The translations under genes and the position numbers were made by a program. The notes beneath the pieces are model-generated. The model was not told the origin of the DNA and made no database searches. It was given only the letters and a program-made list of their open reading frames with translations. A DNA stretch of 64,000 nucleotides from Hirundichthys speculiger (lineage: Eukaryota > Chordata > Actinopteri > Beloniformes > Exocoetidae): positions 310,001 to 374,000 of the forward strand of contig JAGFBZ010001970.1 in the NCBI GenBank assembly GCA_018398805.1, read 5' to 3'. This document shows positions 20,144 to 32,100 of the stretch, piece by piece (position 1 is the first letter of the stretch; each line of letters starts with the position of its first letter).

Positions 20144-23100
20144 CTGAAAGTAGACCAAAAAACAGAATCAACCATCAGTTTTGTGTTTGTAAAACTCTTT
20201 CCTCATATTTAATATAATATAAATAATATTACATATTTCTCATTGAGAAGATAATCAAAAAGGAAACCACATATTTCCAACAGTTACAATCAGATCTCAT
20301 CATCCAGCTGATCCTTTTTAAATAAGCATCCACTTAACACAGTTAACTCTTGAGACTTTACTTCCTTCTGAAAACAAGGCCAGGTGCAACACTACAAGTA
20401 CTAAACTTGTTTGACTTTTCAAAAGAGCTCAAAACAGGGTGGTGGGAAGCAGTTTCAGCATTTAAGAAGAAAAATACACATCTTACAGTATTGCATTTCA
20501 AAAGGGGTGTCAACAGTAGACACATTTCTACCAACAACCCAAAAACTTTCCCTGGAACAGGCAAGATAAACTGAAAGCTGAAAGATACAGTAAGTCTAAC
20601 CCATGTACTCAAGTCTTTCTGATTAGTAGCGCAGGATACATAAACTTAGTTCTACCATTAAAACTGGGATTCATGATAAATTACTGTAGGTAAGGGTACA
20701 ATATGACATCTGAAATTCATACACATCAATGTTTCCAGGTAAGTAATTTCTTGCTGAGTCAACTTGAAGTGCCCTTGATATGTGAGACACTACATCAGTT
20801 TCAGATGTGGCTGTATCATCCTTCAAGTACTCTTCAATGCAGTGTAATGTCTGAAACACATTCAACATATTATGCAGGTCTGTTATCCATGAATGAACTG
20901 CAAAAAGCACAGACACCACGGTTTTGTCTTGCAGTCAAGTGTAACAGATTAAGTGAAATCTGTTTTCCCTCAGAGAGCAGAGAAAACTTCTGTGTTCCCC
21001 TCAACAATTCCGTCCTTTCCCTCTGAACATTACACAAACCAGGCTTGCTGGGCGTGCAGTAGAAGTCCAATCTGCGCACAATCTTTCTCATAACAAAAGG
21101 AAGAGGACTAGATGTTCTCTGTGACCTTGTTTTTACTACGGGGCAATCAGTCTCCGTAAAGACAGATCTAATAAACAGGCTGACAATAAACCAAGAATTA
21201 GCCACATTACAGTGAGAGCCAATCTGACCAAAAACAGAAGACAACATTTCCGTTGTGCATAAAGCCTCAACCTGTTTAGAGCTAATTCATGTTTAAGGCA
21301 GCGTGTTTGCTATGTCTATATACTTGCACTGTTCAGCCGCTGCCACGGACGCCTTACGGTAGAGGACAAAGCATTTTGAGAAAAACTGACTTTACAGGCC
21401 TTCTTTTCATGAGCCAACTGTTTCACTGACAGTGACAGAAGGCAGATGTTAAAACGGTTGGCTGAAAGGTTTGGACTACAAACAACACACATATGGGAAA
21501 GAAAAGACCAAAAGCATATTATTAGAAAAAAAATATTAATTCAAAAAAAATAGCTACAATGTGTTGACGCGACAATTACTGAGAGGACTGGCCGAATTAA
21601 AATGTTTTTAATACGAGATGTCCATTGATATTACTTACTGCTTTGGCAAAGACACCCATGAGCTCAGGGAACTGATGTGTGAGCATGGCCAGCATGGCAG
21701 TGAAAGAGCAAAGGCCTGCTGTGAAGAGTATGAAAAAGGGAAGCTCTTTCTTTGGGTATACAGACACCTCATGGAAAGCTGGACCAAAGACGAGAGAGAA
21801 AACAAACACAAACAGATATTGTCATAAACAGTGCAGATAAGCACCTTAAAGTAGGTTAAAATTGTACATACAGGGCAGTAGTTCCCTATCTGCTGTTTCT
21901 GTGCATCCTGGGTAGGGGTAAAACAAATGACCCTTCTCCAGTGGGTATGGAATTATCCGAAAGGCTGTAAAGGCACAGATAAAAACACTGAATTTTTGTT
22001 TGGTAAAAAAAAGAACTTGACATTGTGATAAAACTTTGACAATAATGTCCTCCTTGTAAGACTGAAGATTTAATAGAAAGAAATAATGATCCCATACCCA
22101 TCCATATATCTACAGCAGTGATAAGGTAGAGTAGATAAGAGATACATACTGCCCTCCCAGGTGCAATGTAGTAGATTTAAGGCTCCTTCTGCTCTCTTCC
22201 AGTGCTGCAGGTGGAAAAAAGCATATGCTACCGCCTCACTGTCACCCCTCTTCAAGATGTGCTCTGGAGGCAGGATCAGGCTCTTCATCTCTAGTAAGTA
22301 CTGCAAAAAGAAAGGTGGCAGAAATGCAACCTGTGTTCAGTGTCTATGCCGTACAGCGCCTTTTATGTCTGCGCCTACAAAGATCCTGCTTCATGGGAGT
22401 CCTAATTGTTCTTTTTGCTGGGTCACACTACAGTTCTACAACCCCATTTCCAAGTTTCTGTGTGTATATTTACGTACACTTTAAACTTGCATTTATGGAT
22501 GCAGGCACAAACTGTCTGTACTGACAGACTGGATTAAGGCAAAAAAAGCTCTTGAGACACTGATATTTTTTGATCAAAGCACAGCCAAACCCTTGTGAAT
22601 ATTTATCTAGTCCAATTCAACAACAACTGACAAAGTATTTTCAATAGATGTTTTTTTCTTTTTTCTAATACAATGAGAAGTCATCAACTCCTTGCATAAG
22701 TTAGTTTCAAGTGTGCTCACTTGAGCTTGTTTTGTTCTTCAAATGTCTGCAACTTGTGACCCAAAGTAATTTAGTGTGGCTTACTTTCATTCACACTATC
22801 TTGTCGTTTCTCAGTCAGCACTTCACTCATTCCTGTTGTGTAACTCCCCTGGCTAACTTTCTGCAGACTAAATATATTTTCACCATGTGAGTTATTTGTT
22901 GAGAGACTTGTTTTGCAATTGTTCAAGCTGGGAGGCAAAAGCTTTCCATAGTTCTGTTTGTTATTGCTACAGTTCAGCACATTCACGTCCTAAACGTGCA
23001 GCATCCCCCTCTTTGCTCTTTGCCCTCCACTCTTCACCCTCTGTGCCAGTTTGTGTCAGTGATTCAGTCGGATCACTGTGCTGATAAAGGCTCACATGCC

Positions 23101-26100
23101 AGAGTTACTTTATTATTTTAGTTTATGACAACCCCCCCTGCATATCTACATTTTTCTTTTCTTTTTCCTTTCTGAGTGGTCAAATTCCTGTTGGAAAGCA
23201 CACAAGACCAGAACTTTATGAGGAAATTCTGCTCTTATGTAAGTGATCTTGCAAAGTTCTTGCAACGTAGATTCTACAAGACTTCACAAAACCCCCTTTC
23301 CTTGTGTATTTCATAAACAGGCTCTGCTATATTGTACGTACACTTCATTTTTTTTTAGCCTCCAGTCATGTGTAAGATAATAATAGAGTTATAACATTGC
23401 TGGAAAGGTGAGAAAACACATAAAGAACATAAAATGGCACATTTAATATTATATGGAATGGAAATTGATTTGAATTGAGAAAAACAAATTGAGTCCCTTT
23501 AATCATATTAAGTTTCTATAATAATATATTAGGTTCACAAAAACACAAAAAAGTTTGTAGAATATCAATTAAGAGCATTTTTGCTTTTATGGATTATTTA
23601 TTCTTTAACTTTACCTGATTTTCTAAACAACAACATATTGATTTTGATGAACCTGCTAATTTCTGTAATTTATCTCTGTAATGGGCAGTGTGGCTGGGGA
23701 CTGTGTTAAACAAAACCCATGTGCAGAACCGGGGCCCCCTGGGCTGCATTCCCAGGCGGCCAGCTTCACAGCGCTCTGGATCTCTGGACTGACACTTTGG
23801 GAAGGTTACCCCACAGTTAATCCCGTCTAATCCCTTCCATGGTCACAAGCTCAGTCAGACAGCCGGACCATGCTGCTTCACCCATCTTTCCCCACCTGTC
23901 TCCACCCTCACCCTCCTGGACCAAAGTCTACCCAGCCTCATCCTTGTTTTTCTCAACCTCACAAATATTTCATATTCGTTTCAGCTTGCTGCACAGATGC
24001 AGTTCACATATGGTTCAGCTTGCTACACCAGAAGCTTGTTTTCTATGCCCCTGTATCCAAACCCCTCGTCTCTAAATCGTTCTACCCATCACTGAACAAA
24101 CCCACCTTCCCACCAATCTGCAATTACACAACAAAACAATTTCTGTCCTCACCTCAAAATTGAATAAACTCACTTTAAGGTAGTAAATACTAAAAACCCA
24201 CATTTACGTCACCAGTTTAGATGCTAAAAAAAAAAAAAAAACTTACAAAACTTCACATTTTTCTTTCACACAAATTAAACATACTATAACAGTTAATAGA
24301 TGTCACCTAAATTAAGGCCTTATTTTCATTCTTTTTTTTTTCTTAAAACGGTATTCTAAATTAGAAGTCATCTTCCACCAGATGAGCATTCATGCACAAA
24401 AATGAATATCACATTACAACTCAAGTACGCTGGCTACATGTCAATCTAAACAAGAAGCAGAGGACCAGGTGCTTGTAGCAATACAAGACTTGACAGGGAT
24501 CTGACGAATCAGGCGATGACAAGCAGTGATCATCCAGCAAACCTGCATGCTTGGGACATGGTTTCCATAAGTTTAGGCTCTTCACTATCTCTCTCCCTAC
24601 AATGCAGGCTGAGTTACTCAGAAATCTTCTTTGAAGGACTTTTCCCAAAGGAAAAAAAAGTATTCAGTGACCTAAAACTGTGTTTGTTTGTGGATGAAAG
24701 GGTGAACATGGCTTTTACACTTAACCTCTAGACTCCATTCATTAGCCTTCATCATTCTCTCATTCCTAATCATTAGGCACCAAGACCATCACTTCTCTCC
24801 CTGTACATCACTGCAGTGAAGTAACCATTTTCACTTGATATTCATTACCACATATCAGCCTCCCTGGTGGCTTAGTGGTCATGCTGTTACCTGCCATGTG
24901 GGAGGTCTGGGGTTTGATTCCTGGTTGTGCCAATGAAGGTCTTCCGGTGTGAAACTCGTGCCAACCCAGTCATGCGGATCATTCCGCTGTGGCGACCCCG
25001 AAAGGGGAGCAGCCGAAATGGAAGGATTCATTATCACATATCCATATCTAATCTATGCAGACATTTTGCAATTTTACAAGTGCATTCCCTCCCTCACATG
25101 ACGCCCTCACATTCCTCATTAAAAGCTAAACAAAGCAGGCACCCACTGAAAAAGAATTCTCCACAGAGCTCATATTTACCTCCTTACTTACACCAGTCCT
25201 GTCCAGAATTTCTCTGCGGTCATTGCAATAAGGCATGAAGAAGGTGTTTGTTTTTTCTTCTCATTTACACCGTGTGTTAAATCAGCCATTTCCAAACAAT
25301 ACCCTTGACTAGGATCTTTGCTCTGATTCGGTTTCACAGAGTTTTACGCCCGTGTTTCAACTGATGAGGCTGCAAGTCCAACCATCACCAAGGAACTCTA
25401 TTACTGGCTGTTGTGGAGCACAGGACAACTGCTTTTTTTCAATTTGTGCAACATTTCATGCACAAGGAATGATTTTCTAAACGAAAACTAATGTTATGCC
25501 ATCTTAAATCTCTGCTTTTATCATTGTCAAAAGGAAGATGTAGAACATGTGCACAAGCCAAGCTAATAATAGCAATAACAGAAAGCATTTTACAGCTTTA
25601 GTGATATCCCTTCCTTCATATTAATCTGATGTTGGTAATGACAGTAAAGAGCCAACAAGTAGGTCTGGGTCTTCTGTGTTTCAAGATTAACCATTTAGAG
25701 AAGCTGGCTGCTCAGCTGTCTCTCATTGCATGCCATAGCATTAAACCTGGTGACACCTCTGTCACCCACCCCCTCCACCTCCCCGTTCTGAGGCCTGCCT
25801 CTCCATTCCCCGTCGCCTCTTTGATGAAGGGATTGAGTTTCATGTGTTCTCCTTTTATCCCTGAGCAGTCATAAGCCCAGAGCATAACTCATAAGCTTCC
25901 TTCTGATTCTAATCTGTGGCACTTGCCTCTCACTATGGGACACACAGGCAACAATTACACCGACCCCATAGTTGCTTATGACTGTTGCACAAACACATGA
26001 ACAGTGAAAGAACTACTGAGCTGAGAAACGAAGACATGACAAACTTCAGTAAACAGTATAAGCACTGCTATCATCTACTCTATCCACCTACAACAGTGGA

Positions 26101-29100
26101 AAAGTACCTAACGTACGCAAATCCTTAACTATGGAACAATTTCTGTTACTACTCCCCCTTTGTTGTCTGAATCAACCCTCATCAATCATCATTCCGAATG
26201 AAAACCAAGTACTGCTTTTCTGTCTCAATTTACAAACCTAAATAGCCTATTTCAGAGGCACACCAAGAAAAACTCTGCATTTGTTAGCCCTGACAGGCAA
26301 TCTAGATGAGAAAATTTCAACCAGAATGGGGTAAGATCAAAAAAAAGAAAAACTGCTGTTTAAAATTGAAGCAAACTAGCAAGATAAAGGAGGTTGGGGC
26401 ACCCCAAATGCTCCAAACGAACATGTATTAACCAAAGAGGCTGTAAATGTAAATGTAAACCAGAACACTTAATCAGCTATCCAAGCATTTGGAAAACTGT
26501 CAGTTTCTGAAACACTGGCTGGTATAAAAATGAACTGGAATGGACAAACAGATGTAGAAATGAGTGGAAGATAAATTGAGGATGACGAGAAAAAAGCAGA
26601 GCACAGGGAAGAAAAATTAGAGGTACGATCAAGAAGTGGTGAAGAAAAAGGAAAGGAGTCTTGTAGAGGGAGAGTGTGCGCTGAAACAGCTGTTGGAATA
26701 AAGCGTGTATGTGTGTGGATGTGGGCTTAGTGTGCGTACTGCTTTATGAACAGTCTGAATGAACTCATGCAGTCAAGCATGATATTCAAATATAATCAGC
26801 TTGGTGTGCTTAATAACACACACACAAACCACTTCATGCACCATTTAATGCTTGAACTAATAATATTCATTGAGTGGCCTGCAAACTGAAGACTGTCACT
26901 GGCTCTTGGGTTTTTAATTAACTAAGATGCTTCACGCTTCTCGGGATCACAAGGGTAGCCTGTCAGTAGTTGGCTACCTACTTCAGTCTGAACTGGATTA
27001 ACATGGTACACATGAACACATGTACACTGTGTATCACATTTACTGTGTATTATCTCTCAGCACAGAGAAGGATTTCTTACATCAGTGGATCTTGACAGTG
27101 GATCCACAGTGGATCATCTACTGGCTATTTCATTGTCCATTCCCTAAAAATAATACCTCCAAAAAGTGGGGAGCAGCTCTTCATTTAAGCAGACATAGTA
27201 GTATTAAGAAAATAAATAAAACAACATAAAAATAATAAGGTTTCAAACTGTGTGTCCATCAGTTTTAAGTTGCTACATATTGCTAAAAAAAAACTGATAG
27301 TCAGCTCAAAAACTAGAAGACATACACTTCAAATCCAGGAAAACTGCCCTGCTGTTTACAAGCACTGCAATACCAGCTCCTTTGTTTCAGAACCATAACT
27401 GTTCTCGACATTGAATTTTTGTTGACCATCAACCTGATAATCTAGAAAGCATTACAAGGCCATTTCAAACATTTTCTGGAACAATATCCTTTGAACAGAT
27501 GAGATCAAAGTGGAGATGTTGGGCTATAATACAGAGTACGACCAAACATAACATATCAGCACAAACAAGTCATAACAACTGTTGAGCACAGTGGCGTAGG
27601 AGGGGTGATGAACTGCGCTTCCTTTGCAACCACAAGCCCTGGTCATGTTTGCAGTCACTGGATCAACCATGACCTCCACTCTATAAACAAGTATTTTAGA
27701 ATCAAAAATGAGACCATCTGTCCCATCCAAGTTGATAAGGATCAGAATATTGTTTTCATGCAAAACCTTTAAAACTAAAAGAGGGTATTATTTCTTATTC
27801 AAATGCCTGTATATGTATTCAATGATGGTTTTGTGCATGATTATGAAAAACAGGAATGATTGTAGAAAGAAATATCCTATTTCAGTGATTATATGGACTT
27901 TTCTGAAGCATTCATTAGTCTCAACAGCTAGATCTACAAGCCAGATTAACCTTTTATACAAGGGCCCATGCACTGGATCTGCTATGGTGAAAAGAAAAAA
28001 AAAGCAAAACCATGTAAAAAGGTCTAAGTCGCAGGAATGTACTCTACATTCAGACATAGCAGATAACATAAAATGACAACCCCTTTGTCCCAAATATAGC
28101 GTTTTCATACCTGGTGGGCTGCTATGAGAGCATGTGGTATGTAACAGATTCCTGGGTCAATGTCTGAAAGATGATCGCTCAAGTAATCCTCCATGAAGGA
28201 TGGGTCTTTTTTTTTAATGACATATAGGTATTTACCTAAATTCAAAGAAGTCATTTTAAAAAAGTTGGCAATGGTGGTCATGTTCAGACTGTCTGGCTCA
28301 ATAGGGATGAGAGGGGATAAGGTAACGTGAGAGGATAAGAAACAGAATGAGGGTACGTGATGAGAGGAGAGAGGACGACTGCCTCTGGGCGGGGGGGGGG
28401 GCTAGAAGGACACTGAAGATGAGGGCCCTCACTTTAAAATCAAAGCCTGGATCAAAGTGCTGGCTGTCATCTCTCACGTCCACACATAACAAACACACTG
28501 ATTATCTTTCTCTCTCTTAGAAAATGACTCTGTGGGGCGAAACAACACCACACTACAAAGCCAAAACTGGGACAAAACTCTGCTGCAACTGCTTGTGTTT
28601 TAATCTATGTGTGCGTGTGTGTGTGTGTTAGTGACATCTAATCCTGTGGAACTGATGTCAAAGGCTGGTGTGATATCCAGGTGTAGCCCCACCTTCTTGG
28701 TTCAGCTGTAGACCTGCACTTAGCTTGACAATACTGGATTCATTCATTCATTATGTCACATTAAACACGTAATTCATACATAATTCCAAAAATATTGGAC
28801 AATTTTAAAGATGTCACTTGACCAGTGTAAATATGGCTGTAAAATATTAATATGTCCACATTGCCTACAGTAATGATAAATATGAATTAGAAAAATCTAA
28901 TACTGACTCATATGCAGAAAGAATCATCCATATAGGCATGATGTTTTAAGCATAAGTGCCCACACTGACACCTCCTGGTAAAGCAGAAGTATGACAGTAA
29001 AGAGGTAAGGTAAGGCAAGGCAAGTTTATTTATATACAGTGATCCCTTATTTTTCGTGGTTAATGGGGACCGGCGCCCCCCCCGCGTAAATCAATATCCG

Positions 29101-32100
29101 CAAACTGGAGCCGGAGCCCCCTGAGCCTAAATAATGTGTTTAAAATATGTTTAAAAACTCCAAAAAAGTAGCGAGACACTGCAGCGAAACAAGACAAAGG
29201 CTTAACTGTGGTCTTTCTGTTACCTTCACAGCCTCTGGTCTCTGAACTGTAGTACACAAACTGCTGGTATTGTGCTATTTTTGGCTTGTAATTAGCGGCT
29301 AACACGCTAACAACAACAAAACAAAAAGTCTGATTTTCTCTACATGGAACGGGCACTTTATTCTGGCACTGCAGGAACTTGTAACATCACACAGGTTGTA
29401 TTGTTGGGCTCCTGTCGGTTAACAGAGAATGTAAATCTATACACGCTGGGCTGCTGTTGATGCTCACTACACTTTTCATCTAACCCCGTTTTCTTCTGAC
29501 GTCCCAACAACACACACTCCATTACCTATAAGGCCACATCATTACCCATAAGGCTACCTTCTTAAAGGGGTCAGGCTGGCTCACAGCATTTCTTCACTGT
29601 GAGAGAACGCGGACAAAATCCTGTGATGTTTCCGCGATTTTTTTTTTTAAATTATATTATATATTTCTGAAAAAAATCCGCAAATAACTAAAACCGTGGA
29701 ACTTAAACCGCGAAGTGGCAAGGGATCACTGTAGCACATTTTGTGTATAAGACAATTCAATGTGCTTAAATAGCCACATCATCTGAAAATATCATTGATT
29801 GTTTGTTTACCTGTCTGCTTCGCCCACCTGCTCAGCATGAGATTTTAACACACACAAAAGTCTTGTATGTGAACACTGCAAGATCATTAAAAATCTTTTC
29901 GAAATACTTCAAAATGTAAATGATAGATGTGACAGAAGCCAGTATTTATTCAGCTAAATAAACTAGTGAGGATTTGAAACAAGTACTGATTTTAATACAA
30001 AATGACTCACTTGTAGGTGCAAAAAAAAATTAACACATTTTAAAGGGCTAGGAGTTGTTATCAAGTTAAAAACTGACCTTTGGCACATGTGGATTGAACT
30101 CAACAGCTCTGTGTATGGCCTCCACAGCATTCATTTCTGCTGTGCTTAGACCCCGTCTGGAAGCTGCTTCTGGAGAGAACCTAAGACAGAACAGCTGGTA
30201 TGAGATGCTACTGCGGCAAACACTAAAATCAGTTTTACAGTACAGATTCTACTCCAAATACATATAATAAGCTTAAGAAATGCAGATATTAAATCTTGTG
30301 TGAGATTAGTGCTAAGCAAGGTTAGTTGAAACAATTTACATCAAGAAATATCATACTTATCTGACACAGCCCGTGCTTTCAACAGTGCAGATGTATAGCA
30401 TATAGTTGCTGATTTTGGCAAGCTGATGTCTAAAAAGGAGGAAACAATAAGTTTCCCTTTGACAGAAGTCATGCAAAAGCAAGATATATTGCTGTCTGAA
30501 ATTCCAAATATTTATCACAGTCTTACCATCATATTTTGCAAGGACTGCTTGGACATCAGCGTATGCCTGAAGCTCAAGAAGTGCCTCTAACAGGTTTTCG
30601 TGTATATTTAACATTCCCAGCAATGGGAACTCTTTCATTAACTGTAGGGCATAAAAAAAATTAAATAAAACAGTGCCAAGTGAGTAATTTATTGACTCAG
30701 CAAGTAATTCAATTGCCTGTGTAATTTGAGATAATCCACACACTGCACATAAATTCTATAGCTTGACACTGAGAAAGACAAATGTCTGAAAGAAACTCAC
30801 ATCTCTCATCATTTTTACTGCTTCTTTGATCCGTCCCAGCTTGCGTGCACACATGGCCAGTCTGCGTTTGATGTACACCAGTAAGTTGATATCTTTCCCA
30901 GCTATACATCACAAATAAGAAACGTGAGGCATTAGGGAAATCTAAAACATGACTCATGGAAAGAATTATTACCTACACATCAACCTCACGCAACAACTTG
31001 TCATCTTGTTTAGAGAAAAGGAACACAGAGTCTCATCTTGTATTTTTGGTTAGAGGCATCATCACAGGTGCGTTCAGACAGATACTGTTACCAATCACAC
31101 ATTAGTGACCACCCAAATGAGTGACAAAAAGTCTGCACTTGATACAGGAGGTCCTCTTTTCCTTGTTAGCCATATTTGTGATCAGGATTGTAGTTTTTGA
31201 TGTGTCTTGAAACCCAACCTTACCAATACTTAATGCTTTTTTAAAGAGTCGTTCAGCTTCTGTGATGGTTGTGGCTTCTTCTTCAGCTAAAAGCACATAT
31301 GCAGCAGCACATCTGCACACACACACACACACACACAAAAAAAGGCACAACTGGGCATAGAGTCAAGTACAAGAAACTATACTCTTTAAATGCTAATGTT
31401 TTTGTAGATACCGCTGTGTAGTAATCAGCCAAATATACATTATATTTAAAAATATATTAATATATCAAAATAATTTTGGATCTCAGTTAATATACCTGGG
31501 CACATCACCGCCATGTAAAGAACAATTGTGGAAAACCTTCAGATACATATAGACATGACATGACATGCCTGATATGTTGAAGAGTACAGTATAACTCACT
31601 CATGATTAATTTCTATGGCCTGGTACGCTGCTCTGATCCGAGCTTGAGGATTTCTTTCTCGCCATGCCTTCTGCATCACTGTAAGAAGAAGATTCACTCA
31701 GGTTCAATATCCATTTCACCCTTTAGTCCTAAAATGGAAAATGAGGTATCCACTAAAAGACAACTCAGCCATGTCTTGCAAGCATGCATTCTGCAGGTTT
31801 TTTTTTGCTATGTTTTCCTCTCTAGTATATCAAAAGATGATTGTGAGCAGACAGGTTTACATCATCGTAGGTTAAGAGTAACCTGTAACTCACCAGCATC
31901 CTCTGGTCTTAACTGCTGCGTGTCTCCTGTGAAGAATGTCTGATGATCTTGAGCAGACAGATTCATGTCATAGTAGGTCAAAGGTTCCTTCCCTGTGACC
32001 CAGGTGTACCTGCAGGAAGACAGAGTAAAGATCATCACTATGAATCACTGAACAGTAAATTAATATTTTTTTCCCTCACAAGACATCACATCCCACAGCT

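Larger units (their letters stand above)
22301..30077 (-). other. st7l intron 11 (7.8 kb)
   Basis: Largest intron of the gene. Contains a tRNA-like SINE (24858-25030), a Tc1 transposase fragment (27440-27765), an exon-like ORF (28111-28296), a (G)12 run near 28391 and a Tigger-like element (29037-29731) nested in an older repeat. A moderately GC-rich stretch at 23690-23800 has no recognisable coding content. Confidence 0.75.

Noticed and set aside
20870..21247. 125-codon - strand ORF as alternative st7l C-terminus
   Set aside because: A weak PLPFVMRKI resemblance to the family tail was outweighed by the exact match of the exon at 20143-20048 (ending WHQLTRI).
24858..24930. Functional tRNA gene
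   Set aside because: Box A and box B are present, but they belong to a SINE with a typical body; no proper cloverleaf could be drawn.
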